64,000 nucleotides of DNA, taken from contig OY288262.1 in assembly GCA_958450325.1 (NCBI GenBank), positions 10,575,081 to 10,639,080 on the forward strand. The letters are read 5' to 3'. This document shows, piece by piece, positions 33,247-43,548 of this stretch; position 1 is the stretch's first letter, and each line of letters starts with the position of its first letter. Both the position numbers and the translations under genes were made by a program. A model generated the notes under the pieces. It made no database searches, was not told the origin of the DNA, and saw only the letters and a program-made list of their open reading frames with translations. The stretch comes from Agrostemma githago (taxonomy: Eukaryota > Streptophyta > Magnoliopsida > Caryophyllales > Caryophyllaceae).

Positions 33247-33338
33247 GAGCCTTCCCAGGAGGTCACCCATCTTAACACTACTCTCACTCAAGCACGCTAC
33301 TCTCACTCAAGCACGCTTAACTGTGGAGTTCTTATGAC
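33247..33338 (-). pseudogene. 5S rRNA-derived segment with a 19-bp internal duplication
   Basis: On the minus strand this matches my memory of plant 5S rRNA: AGTTAAGCGTGCTTGAGTGAG (33302-33322, the A-box region), and GATGGGTGACCTCCTGGGAA (33253-33272, the C-box region). Between them a 19-bp direct repeat (33278-33296 and 33297-33315, CTACTCTCACTCAAGCACG on +) lengthens the spacing. The 5' ~45 nt and 3' end of 5S are absent or unrecognisable. It sits inside a CACTA element, not in an rDNA array. Confidence 0.8.
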
Positions 33339-34448
33339 CAGCTACCAGAAATGAATTTGAACTTTGTTGACATAATCATTGTTTGAATTCCTTTAAAATG
33401 TTTTTTTCCACAAACTACATTTACTTTTGAGTAATTAATTGGTTTTCCACCAATGATTCACTATTTATGATTAAAAAAATTGTTCCGGTAAAACAAAATC
33501 AAGTTTCGAAATTAACTTTCGGACTCATGATTTCATTAATTTATCGATATTTGTATTTTAATTTCTAATTTTCACGTTCTTTTATTGCTAGTTCTTTCGA
33601 TATGTTTTCTCTTTTTGTTGTTGGCTTAATTAGATATTTTATTTGCTTTGAACTATCGGTCGTTATTTTATTTCATTAATTTTTATCCTCATCGAGTTTC
33701 CTCTTGTCTACTCTAAGTTTTAACAGAATTTTATTTTTCATTAAATTATTTTTGTTTTACATTCATTTTTTAAAATATCTTCCAAATAATATTATAGAAT
33801 AATTATTGAATTAGACAGTTGACGATAAATTAATTTTTTATTTTCTCACTTGTGGTCCTTAATTATTAGATTTTCTTACATGTATTTGTAAGTTATTTGT
33901 TATTCTCAATTATACCTCTCTTTTTTTGAAAAATAATTTTAACTGAGTATTAAACTTAGGTACGACTTTTCAAAACATTAATCTTTCTTCCAAATCAAAT
34001 AACTTGAAAACAATTAATTTACAAAACTAATCATTATTTTCACAGTCAAAGTTATTTCCATAAAAAAAAAATATTGATCGATTAGAATTCTTAAATACGA
34101 GTTAAAAAATGATTTTTTTCACACTGAAAATATTGTAAGAAAATAAATCAATAATTTGAAAAAAAAAATAATACAACGCTCGAAAGCTGCTGTTATGAGT
34201 CATGCTCGGTCCCTTTCTTTTAAAGTTTTTTTGTCTTCAAAAGAGGTTTAATAAATGTGAAAAATATATTAATTAATTAATTAAGCGGTAAAACTGAAAG
34301 ATCTCAAATAATATTAGACATGTCAACGATGAATGATAAATCACATACTTCTTTTTACTTGATATGCTATGTACGCCGCATATTAGCTGGCATATATATT
34401 ACACTATTTAAATGCCATCCAGTCTTTCAAAAGTCATACTTTTGATTA
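33339..34448. other. AT-rich interior of the CACTA element
   Basis: I see no gene, repeat array or recognisable domain. Base composition is strongly AT-rich with poly-A and poly-T runs. Confidence 0.5.
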
Positions 34449-34457
34449 TATAATTTT
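34449..34457. repeat. Target-site duplication TATAATTTT (left)
   Basis: A 9-bp word repeated at 36623-36631. Nine base pairs is the MULE standard. Confidence 0.88.
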
Positions 34458-35433
34458 CGGAAATTTCCCATGGTACCCCCGAACTATGTCACATTACACA
34501 TGGTACACCCGCTTTTAAGTTTATTCCCATGAAACCCTTAAGTATTATAGTTTGCTTCCCAATTTGTCCTTACACCAACTTCCGTCATAACGCCGTCTTA
34601 TTAACAAATGATCACTGCCACACTCAAGCACTAATCACTGACACACACTTCATCTTTTCACTTATTCTCAACCTTTTGTCAACCTTTTCACCTTCATCTT
34701 TCATCTTCTTTAGTTTACGAAAAAAATGGCAAAATCGAACTTCATCCCCGTAACCTAGCTCGATCATCCTTCAACATCAACCTAATCCAATAAGCAAGTT
34801 CTATCCCAAGTGATTAAAATCGTTTCTTCCAATAAGCAAGGTAAATACTACTAACTCTCTATATTTTTGCGCATTTCTGTGATTAAAGCTTCGTACATCT
34901 TCTTCTATGCTATTAGGTGATTGTACTATGGTTTATATCCGTACATCTTATAGGTTTAGTCTATAAATTTTGATTTTGATTTCTGATTAAATTAGGGTTT
35001 TAGATTATATGTTTCAATTAGGGTTTTCTTTTCCCTAAAAAATTTCAATTATTCTCAATCTAATGCTATGTTCTAGTGAAACTAGATTGAATGTTAATCT
35101 AATATTGCTCATTAAAATGGGTTTATGTTCAATTAGGGTTTATACAAAATTAGGGATATATGATACTCTGCTCTATATGATACTGGATATGATACTCTGA
35201 TCCATACAAAATTAGGGTTTTTGTTCAATTACGAATTTTTCTGAATTTTTCTTGGTTTGCATTTAAATACTCCGTACTTTTTTTAGTTGTCAATTTTCCT
35301 ATATGAATCATGATTATTGAATATTTATGTTGTGTTATACATTTCAATTGTGTTATATTTCAATGTGTTATGTTCTTATTATTGTTGTGTTCACTTAATT
35401 CTCATTTATTGTTGATGTTTGTGTACATCCAGA

Positions 35434-35796
35434 ATGTTGGCTAAAATATGGATTGAATTTCAATATGACGGGAAGTGTTTCGATTATCATGTGTACGACG
35501 TTGACTTAATGCAATTACTGGACATAATTGGCAACCTTGATGGGGTGTCTTCGAAGCAAAATGTTCTTATACCCGAGGTTTATAATCTGTACTATAAAGG
35601 TGCAAGGGGTAAGAAGACGTACATAAAGATTGACGAAGATCTGATGGGTATGTTTGCATATTTTGATGGTCTAGAAACCATTAAGGTTTGGCTGGAGAGG
35701 ACAAACAAACCCATGAAAGTGTTCCAAATGGCTGCTCAACTAAAGAAATCATGGCTTGTTTTCTATACATATCACATTTTGTTCATAACAACATAA
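35434..35796 (+). CDS. PB1-like domain protein of the small MULE
   Basis: 120 residues starting MLAKIWIEFQYDGKCFDYHV. The start follows a CATCCAG acceptor-like site, suggesting a 5'-UTR intron; an earlier in-frame ATG (35419) would lie before that site. The fold pattern (basic strand, long acidic loop with YDVDLMQLLDIIGNLDG, then YKGARGKKTYIKIDEDLMGM) is like the PB1-like N-terminal module I know from plant MuDR-type transposases, here standing alone without a transposase core. The C-terminal ~25 residues become hydrophobic (WLVFYTYHILFITT) and may be read-through past a former splice site. Function unknown; possibly a domain detached from a transposase. Confidence 0.6.
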   Translation: MLAKIWIEFQYDGKCFDYHVYDVDLMQLLDIIGNLDGVSSKQNVLIPEVYNLYYKGARGKKTYIKIDEDLMGMFAYFDGLETIKVWLERTNKPMKVFQMAAQLKKSWLVFYTYHILFITT

Positions 35797-36155
35797 AGTA
35801 GACTAAAGTACATGACCGAACCAATTATGATGCTTAGATTTAGCAACTTCGACATAGAATCAATCTTTCTATTGATGTCACAAATTATTTTCATATGTTT
35901 CTTCATCTTTTTCTTCAAATCTTGTTGAATGGACACTTGATCAACTACATCCATTGTGTTGGTATTTGTAACTTCTTCCGTTCTTCCTTTGCACCATTGA
36001 AACCACCCACATTCATCACATTTATAGTATAGCTTAAATGGATTTGCAGCGGTTGATCCGGATGCTCGAATATTTTCTCTTCTATTGCATCTTACGCATG
36101 TTTTGTTTTCCACTAGAACTCCTCTTAGAGTTGAACTTGAATGTGAAACCGACAT
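35772..36155 (-). CDS. GRF-type zinc-finger protein with C-terminal membrane segment
   Basis: 127 residues, ATG at 36155. A GRF-like zinc finger spans about residues 21-57: CVRCNRRENIRASGSTAANP, then FKLYYKCDECGWFQWC, with the Cys/Cys...Cys...CGWFQW pattern of the family, which binds nucleic acid. A Lys-rich helical stretch (QDLKKKMKKHMKIICD) and a hydrophobic segment (SIIIGSVMYFSLLYVVM) follow, so a short membrane anchor is possible. A minus-strand TATAAAT (36221-36227) is 66 bp upstream. The frame is intact. GRF-finger/transmembrane proteins are common in plant genomes and often lie in repeats. Confidence 0.65.
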   Translation of the reverse strand: MSVSHSSSTLRGVLVENKTCVRCNRRENIRASGSTAANPFKLYYKCDECGWFQWCKGRTEEVTNTNTMDVVDQVSIQQDLKKKMKKHMKIICDINRKIDSMSKLLNLSIIIGSVMYFSLLYVVMNKM

Positions 36156-36220
36156 TGTGGGAAGTTTGATTTGTGTGGATTTTTTTGTTCTTATTCTGTC
36201 AAAATAGAAAGGGGGTATGC

Positions 36221-36227
36221 ATTTATA
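36221..36227 (-). promoter_or_regulatory. TATA box for the GRF zinc-finger gene
   Basis: TATAAAT on the minus strand, 66 bp before the ATG at 36155, within the MULE. Confidence 0.45.
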
Positions 36228-36622
36228 AGCATTTGTGTAAGGCTAGTTCAATAATCTAGCCGTTACTTTGCTTCAAAGAGTCGCCCCAATGCTTTCAGGG
36301 GTACCATGTGAACAAAAATGTAACCTTAGGGATACCATGGGAGCAACCAACAAACTTTAGGGGTACCATGGGAACGTCATTCTTTATGCTAAGGATTCTG
36401 AAAACTAGCCGTTGAGGGATGTAATTAATTTTTCCTCCCAAAATTAATTAGCACTTAATGACGCAGCTCTTAAGCATAATTCAACGGCGTGATGACAAAA
36501 AATGGGATGTGGGCAAATCGGGAACTAAACTATAAAACTCAAGGTTACCATGGGAACAAACTTAAAAGCGGGTGTACCATGTGTAATGTGACATAGTTCG
36601 GGGGTACCATGGGACTTTTCCC

Positions 36623-36631
36623 TATAATTTT
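36623..36631. repeat. Target-site duplication TATAATTTT (right)
   Basis: Partner of 34449-34457. The 636 bp from here to the CACTA end hold AT-rich DNA, then the GCCACG/CGTGGC subterminal repeats, with no gene. Confidence 0.88.
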
Positions 36632-37595
36632 AGTTAAACATATTGTCAAATTAAGATAAATCAATGACTTCAAAAGTTATGATTAGTTGAAAATCAACAA
36701 ATTAGACCTCCAAAGTTTTCCTTACTTGTATTTTGTGTTACAATTTTATTTTATTTTTAAAAGCTAATAAAAGAATAACAATTTTTTTTGAGTAATAAAA
36801 TATTTTCAAATTTAAATTTTTTATTTAATTTCATATCATCTATAACTTTAAATTTTAAGGAATTTTTTAAGACCAAAATTTGACATTTGGCTTATCTTGA
36901 AAGCAATTTATAAAAGTTTGAAGAACCACATTAGGCACATGCGTTTATTATATTAGTGGCTAAAAAATAATTTCGCACCATGGAATTTAATTACATCGTG
37001 GCTAAAAAATATTTGCCACAGAACAAATTCGTGGCAAAATATATTTTTGCCACGGGTGTGGCAACTTTCGTGGCAAGAGTGATTATTAGCCACGACTTTA
37101 ATAAAATTCGTGGCGCAAGTGAATTTTAGCCACGGGAAAATTTTCCCGTGACATATTTTTTTTCTCAGGTAGTGAATCAAAATTTTCCCGTGGCTAGGTA
37201 AAAAATAGCCACGAATAACAAATTACCGTGGCATAATTCGTGGCGCAAGTGGCAATTTGTTGTAGTGCTTGTCCACTCATTTCCTCTTACCTTAGGCATG
37301 GACAAGTATGCTCTGACTTTCTCCCCTGAGCTCGTCAGGGGGGATATGCCTTGACGCCTGACTGGCAGGGGTGGACTCTTTCCTCCTTGGCTGTATTGGC
37401 CATGCCCAGACCCTGACGGTCAGGGGACCTAGCTTCTTGTTAGGAGTTTGACACGGCTTCTCCAGGGAGGCTCCCTCGGGTCTTAGGGAGAGATCCCACT
37501 GATTGGCCTACTCGACAGGCCTCTCTGTGATCTGTGCCGGGTTGACCCAAGATCCGCATGGCGGGCGGCCCATGACTGGCTACCGACCCCTATCA

Positions 37596-38040
37596 ATTGG
37601 CCCTCATCGGCAGGGGGAAGCAGGGTTCCCCTCGGCAGGCGATCTTTGATCAGCATGGCGGGAGGTTGATTTTTTAAATCCCTCTTTGCATTAAATGCTG
37701 TGCGCATTCCCTAGGGGGAATGTCTTAAATGGCTCGGGCATGCAAAGAGTTGGGAAGCCTCTTCCTCATGATTATACTTCGTAAAACGGTCCCTTGAGCC
37801 GCATGCCGTGCAGGTGATTGGCTTTTCTCTGTAGGGATGGTTGGGATGTCAATTAATGCACAACCTTCATCTTTTGTGTACAAAATCTGGGCTCACTTCA
37901 TTTTCTTTTGTAAACTTCTTCAACATCTTCTTCCGCTATCTTCTTCTTCCAAAATGTCTTAGGTAAGGGATAAGGTTCTTTGATGAGGGATTTTTGTCAC
38001 TGCCCTCCGCTACAGGGGGCGTAGGAGGCTCAAGTACCCT
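37596..38040. other. Internal edge of the minus Tat element next to its 3' LTR
   Basis: It begins ATTGGCCCTCATCGGCAGGGG right after the LTR; the purine-rich minus-strand version is the likely polypurine tract. No domain is recognised. The region may include the promoter of the + strand ORF that follows. Confidence 0.4.
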
Positions 38041-38046
38041 AGGCAG

Positions 38047-38496
38047 GTGCATTCAGCCATTCGTCGTACCAGGCGAACCCACCCCCACTCTTTGCAGGCT
38101 CTTAGGGAAAATTCTATGTCTAGGGCTATCAAACGCCCTAGAAAGACTCTGTCCCCTACGAGGCCAAGGTCCAGGTATTACACCCAGGCAGGAGGTTGTT
38201 CCTACAAAGGGTGTTACCGGTGCTTCCCTTGGCTACAGCCGAAGAATTTTGACCTTGACTGCCCTGACTCAGGCCCTTCTTCCCATGTATCGAAGAGGCG
38301 GAAGGATGACTATGGCTACCCTGAGGGCACCAGGGTGGCCAAATTTGGTGAAGACTGGGTACTGAGTAGCTGCGACTCGGGTGACAGCAACGGCCGAGGC
38401 TACTCGTCAGGTCGTGATGCCCTGGAAAGTGGGGAAGAGGGTCCTGATGACCCCATAAGAGACTCAGGCAACTGGGACTGGGGGTCTGATGATTGA
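38047..38496 (+). CDS. Unrecognised + strand ORF in the Tat 3' region
   Basis: An open frame of about 149 codons, starting with an alternative start or an upstream splice (CAG/GTGCATTC near 38045). Its first ATG is at 38116, giving 126 residues. The product is Arg/Ser-rich at the start (SRAIKRPRKTLSPTRPRSRY), has a YKGCYRCF pair of cysteines, and ends acidic and Gly/Asp/Ser-rich (ESGEEGPDDP). Composition is protein-like with no stops, and it is antisense to the host retrotransposon. A poly-T rich 3' region follows. I recognise no family. It could be an N-terminal exon of, or independent from, the antisense gene downstream. Confidence 0.35.
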   Translation: MHSAIRRTRRTHPHSLQALRENSMSRAIKRPRKTLSPTRPRSRYYTQAGGCSYKGCYRCFPWLQPKNFDLDCPDSGPSSHVSKRRKDDYGYPEGTRVAKFGEDWVLSSCDSGDSNGRGYSSGRDALESGEEGPDDPIRDSGNWDWGSDD

Positions 38497-38880
38497 GGTT
38501 GCAGCAGCCCAAGGGACTACTTCTTCCCAGGCTCAGATGAAGACTAGCCTTCCCTGCACTTCCCGACTGACTGAGCTAGGCCTTAGGCTCCTTTTGCTGG
38601 TAATCATTTTCTTTCTTTTGATTCACACCTTTCGTTTTGTAATTCTGGCCCTTTGGGACTTTGATTAAAGAAGAAACTTGGTGTACTTTTTCTTGTTTTA
38701 TTGTTTTTTTTTGCACCTTGGGTGACGTACCGCAATCATATCCCGCTATCACTCTTATGTTTTCAAGAATCTTGGAAAGTGGTGGATGGGTAAGTTCGAA
38801 AAGTGTGACACGTGGGGGATTTATAGGGAGGGCATCTGACTGGATGGCTTCTCGGGAGGGGCTTCTCCTCTTCCCCATCC

Positions 38881-38888
38881 TATAAAAA
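38881..38888 (+). promoter_or_regulatory. TATA box of the antisense gene in the minus Tat element
   Basis: TATAAAAA on the + strand, followed by a C/A-rich leader (38912-39100). A 20-bp direct duplication (CTTTTATGTACATCATGACC) lies at 39078-39117 before the coding part. Transcription would oppose that of the retrotransposon. Confidence 0.5.
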
Positions 38889-40008
38889 CGTTTCTATCCC
38901 CACTACTCCCCCTTTCACATTTTCAAACTTTCACAATCAACCGTCCCCTTGCACATCCCTCCTCCCATTGAGTACTTTAGGCTGAGGATTTCTCCGACAT
39001 CTTCCTCCGGCGGACCCTAATTAGGTTAGAACCCTAAACTCCGACTTCCTCGTCTTTCGATTACTCCAATCTTTCTTGCTTTTATGTACATCATGACCTT
39101 TTATGTACATCATGACCCATTGCCGTCCTTGAATCCTTTCTTTCGATGAATCGTCTGCTGAGGGGTCAGAGGAAGATGTGGGTGGGGTTGATACTGACCT
39201 TCCCTCCTCTTCTGTCGGACCGGGGGTTACGGTGGCCAGGGGACCACCTTCAGAAGATAGTGGGGGTGCTAATTCCCCTGATCCTGCTCCGGTTGATGTC
39301 GTCGACTCCGACCATGAGGCTTTGGAGGTTGACCCCTTCACTGTTGGCGGCAACCTTATACCTAGAGAACCGGGGAAGGTTTACTATTTGGATAGAGCGA
39401 AGTATAAGGTTCCCCTATACACGTATCATGCATCTGTGCCACGTGGGGCGATCATGGCAAAGAATGCCGCTGAAGCCATAGCCAACAAATACAATTTTGG
39501 GAAAGGCTACACAGTTGTCATTCCTAGGGAGAAGGACACTGTATACAATCCCCCTGACAACTGTATAGCTGTTTACCATAAGTGCTTAGAGTTTGGCCTG
39601 CGCTTTCCTCTTCACCCTTTCTTTGAAGGCTTTCAGGCGCATGAATGTCGTCGTTGCCCAGATGACCGTCGTGGCTGTCAGGTCGCTGGTGTCTTATGCC
39701 TAGGTCTGCCTATTCCTTGAGGATGACCCTTCAATAGACGCCTTTAGGTACATGATCGGTCTGCAGATGGTTTCCTCTGTAGAGGGGGGCAGGGCTCCGG
39801 GGTATTTTTCCCTTCTTAGGCAGAAAGGCTTCTCCTTGGTTTGGCATGCCATGAACAGCTTAAAAAATTGTAAGAACAATTTTCTGTACGTCCATAGTGA
39901 GGAGGGGTGAAGAATTCCCCAGCATTTCAGGAATCATGTTCACACACGCCTAGAGACCCGTGATGAATATCAGCCTGAGGTTGGCTGGAAGGCTTTTGAA
40001 GTTAAGCT

Positions 40009-40013
40009 GCGCA
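40009..40013. repeat. Target-site duplication GCGCA (left)
   Basis: GCGCA repeats at 43544-43548 around the solo LTR. Confidence 0.88.
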
Positions 40014-43000
40014 TGTAACACCCGCTATTTTACCTAGCATTTTTATCCTTACCGTTATGACTCTGTCATAACTCTGTCACATTTCGGCTTTGCATTTCAT
40101 CTTTTTCCAGGCTTCATTTTTCAATTTCAGAGTTTAATGATATTTATTTATATTTTAAAAGATTTTAATTCTTTTAAATCTATATTTTCTTCGTAAACTA
40201 ATTAATTTTCCGCGAGGAATCCTATTTTTCTTTGAATTGACGTTTTTAAGCTCGGATTTAAGTTATTCATTTTCCTAAAAATGTTTAAATACATTTATAT
40301 AATATTTTCAACTAAGAAATATATTTGTTTTACTAAAAATATGCCATTTATGATTTTAATACAAAGTTTCGTAAATAATTATTTTCCAACGCGAGGTTTA
40401 CTCAAATTGCTTTGAAATGCCTTTAATAATTTTACGATCCTTATTTTTATCGACTTACAACTATTTTGGGACTACCTTAAACCATTTTTTTTCATGACAC
40501 TCATGTCACACTACCACTACACAACTTTTTTGTGTAACATTTTATTTTTATAAAAACAATATGATTAAAGCATAAGATATTTCTTTCTCACAAATTAATA
40601 TTGTTGACTCATGCAAACTCTTCACACTCCTCTCACATTCACTCTTGGCTGAAATTATGAAGGAGAATGTACCTAGTTTTCATCAATTTTAAAGTCACCA
40701 TTCACTCCATATTTCTTCACATTTTTCTCATAATTCATTCATCCATTTTATTCAAGCAAATACTCTCTTTCTCCCTATTTTTTTTTCTTGTGAAATCTGA
40801 CCAAAAACCATCGGCATTTCTGCCCAAAAATTTCGTGTTCATCATCTCCATTTTCCGTTTCCGTTTTCGCTATATCGATCTTCTTTCCGTTCCCTTCGTT
40901 AAGGTAATAATCGATGTTATTTCCGATCATTATTTACCTTGTTTCTTTTAGTTTTCTCATGGTAGTTTCGTACCATGTATGTCGTGTGATTAAGGATTCT
41001 TAGTCGACCCCGAAGCCGACGAATTTATCGTAGACTCGGATTTGGACTAGAGGTAACGTCGATGTTACTCGGTATTTCGTGATTTTAATTGTGTAATTGC
41101 ATGTATATTTTTATATTTCATTTTTGACAATATATGTATGTCATATAATCTGGAAAAATTTTAAAAGTTGAAAATTTGCATGTTTCGGTATTTTTTATCG
41201 CTTTTACGAGATTAACGATTAAATCGTCATATTAATTTGTGAAATCGTCATATTCGGCCTAAACATGTAATATATGTTTATATTCTGTAAATATGATGTT
41301 TTTGATGATTTTTAATAATTTATTATTTTTCTGATATTTTTGTTATCGATTATTGAATTATTACCGTTTACGAACAAAAACGATTAAAATCCGATTTTTA
41401 GTTCTAGTACTTCAAAATTTTATTTTAATCTGCTTTTTGACGTGGTGAAACTTTCTGATGAAATAAAATTTTATGAATTTTTTCATAATTTTTAGGAATT
41501 TTTAAGTCGATGAATTAATTAATCACTTTAAATCATCGTTTATCGTTAAAACCGTGTTTGTCGTTTTAATTCGCAATTTCTGGTCTTTTGTTTAAATCTT
41601 GAAAAAAAAATGTTTCTGATAATTTTGTAATAAAATGTAATTTTATGATTTTTAGTGCTTTAATAAAATGTTAGGAACGATAAGTTTTATTAATGGAATC
41701 GTTAATTGTGGAAACGGGTTTTAAAGACGGTTTTAACGGAATTTATTAAATCTGGAATTTTTGGAAATATGGAAAAATAGTAGTTTCTGTAAAATCATGA
41801 TTTTTAAGTTTAATAATAATTTTTGGATATTAATACTTAAATCGTTTTGTAATTACTATTTTTATTAATCGTTATTGTCGAGATTAGACGATTAACGAGA
41901 AAACGCTTTAAAAACCGAGTTTTAGGATTCTGGAAAATTTTCTTTTCTGGACAGAATGTCCATCAATATATTTTAACTATTTTACGTAATTTTTGTTCTA
42001 TTTATTAAAGTCTTTAATTAATAAGTATTGATTTTTGGACAAATTTTGATTTATCGTTAAAACGCTTCGTCTTACCTAAGAGGATTGTTTTTCCAGCAAT
42101 TTTGAAAGTATTTAAATCTGAACTTTTAAGATTTAAATCATCCCTTAATATATTCTAAATATATTCAATGGTTTAATTAAATAAAAGACGTTAAAAGATT
42201 TAATTTGACATTTGCCGTAAAATCCTATTTATAATTGTATTGTCGTAACTAATAATAATTAGGGAATTTTAGTTTCATAAATTTTGGAAACATCCTAATT
42301 AGTAGTACTAAAGTGTTTAAGACATTTTTAATTATTTTATACACACTTGTATGGTTTTTCAATAATTTCATAAATCTAAATACTCTCACTTTAATAATTA
42401 ATATCGTTAAGGCCGAAAGTACTAGTTTTATAAATCTACATTGTTTACTAAAAATATTTATTAGTATAGACTAATATTTTTGCTATTTTGATATGAGCCT
42501 ATTTTTAGTAAAGTTTCTAAAAATAGAAGTTTCCTAAAATAGAAAGTTTCCTCTTTTGAAAAGTGATTCCTTTTCCTTTTTGTTCTCTTATTGTTTATAT
42601 TGAATACATCTTTTAAATATCGATAATGGATTGTTTTGGAGTTATGGAATAAGGAAAAGTATGGGTTTAGAGTAATATAGTCTGGGATGTACGTTTTTGC
42701 CATCAACTGTAAGACTGGTGTGTCTTTATGGGGCACATTGGTTGTTGAACTGAGCATGGTTTGTGTTCAGGAGAGTGTATGTTTTGACCTTAAGCTAGAT
42801 ACCGCATCGTGTTAGTCGCCGTCAGCTGAACTAGACATATTTGTTGTCTAGGAGGGGTATGCACTACTTAAACCAGGACCTCGCTGCACGCAGTCCTGTT
42901 ATAGTTGAGTTGCCTAGTTAGAGACATGATTCTATTATGAGTTAAGTCTACAGTTCTCGAAGCTAGTTTCTAGTATTGTCCTAGTGAAAGTCTAGCTTCT

Positions 43001-43543
43001 ACAATCCTATCCATAACACCATTTTGAATATTTTTATTATTATCGATATAATTTTAATTTTCAGGTTGGCAAATATTTTATGTTTTCTTCTGAAAACTCA
43101 TTCTTATTATATTGTTTCGATACATGAAGTTTTTCACTGAAAACTTATTTTCATTATAACGTTTTACTGTTTTCCGTTTTAACTATTTTTCTATAATATT
43201 AATTACAGTTTTAAAATCCTATTATACGGCTGGGAGAACGTTGACGTTGCTCCCCACTGATTGTGGCTGTTATGTTTTTAACATGGCAGGTATATGTGTT
43301 TTCCTTCGAGTGGGCTAGCGAGTAGTTACGGATCCTGCTTCACTGATTAGTAATCTGAACTATGGATTGTTATAACCCTTTTTATGGATTTTATTTCATT
43401 TTTAGTCTGTAGCCATTTTTATTTTATGGCTTATGTTTTGACTTATCATTTTTATTTAATCAAGACATAGTTACAGTGTGTTATAATCCCGACTCTATTG
43501 TGTTTTCGCCACTGTATCGCGTTAGCTTTTCTGGGGGATTACA
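40014..43543. mobile_element. Solo LTR, 3530 bp, inside the antisense gene
   Basis: It starts TGTAACACCCGCTATTTTACC-type sequence and ends GGGGGATTACA, flanked by GCGCA on both sides. It is AT-rich with no coding domain, so it is read as a solo LTR left by recombination. Orientation cannot be set from the ends alone, since TGTAACA/TTACA are roughly inverted. The beginning resembles the solo LTR at 48219 (TGTAACACCCCGTTATTTT), suggesting related families. Confidence 0.82.
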
Positions 43544-43548
43544 GCGCA
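43544..43548. repeat. Target-site duplication GCGCA (right)
   Basis: Partner of 40009-40013; coding sequence of the antisense gene resumes here. Confidence 0.88.

Larger units (their letters stand above)
34458..36622. mobile_element. Small MULE (2165 bp) carrying two convergent genes
   Basis: Inverted ends: CGGAAATTTCCCATGGTACC at left and, read from the right, GGGAAAAGTCCCATGGTACC, both followed by CCCGAACTATGTCACATTAC. The TIR is about 85 bp. A 9-bp duplication TATAATTTT flanks it. GGTACCATGGGAAC-type words repeat several times near the right end (about 36297-36385). No transposase is present. It encodes a PB1-like protein (+) and a GRF zinc-finger protein (-) whose 3' ends overlap by 25 bp. 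Confidence 0.9.
32856..37267. mobile_element. CACTA (En/Spm-type) DNA transposon, 4412 bp, non-autonomous
   Basis: Ends are CACTACTACAAATGAGC and, from the other side, CACTACAACAAATTGCC. The TIR is about 30 bp with few mismatches. A 3-bp duplication CTT (32853-32855, 37268-37270) matches the superfamily. Subterminal regions carry many GCCACG/CGTGGC words in both orientations (32875-33070, 36960-37250), the usual transposase-binding layout. No transposase is found. The interior holds a 5S-rRNA-derived piece, AT-rich DNA and a nested MULE. Confidence 0.92.
32463..37595 (-). mobile_element. 3' LTR of minus Tat element, interrupted by CACTA
   Basis: LTR sequence occupies 32463-32855 and 37268-37595 (with a CTT duplication) and is collinear with 53914-54633. 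TATA (TATAAATA, minus strand) at 32780-32787, as at 54232-54239. Confidence 0.88.

Noticed and set aside
36953..37180. 75-codon minus frame at the CACTA right end
   Set aside because: Composed of the GCCACG/CGTGGC subterminal repeats.
38156..38512. Minus-strand 118-codon frame
   Set aside because: Opposite the better + strand ORF at 38047-38496, with no recognisable content.
39021..39353. Minus-strand 110-codon frame, Ser/Thr-rich
   Set aside because: Shadow of the + strand Transposase_28-like gene; no start context or domain.
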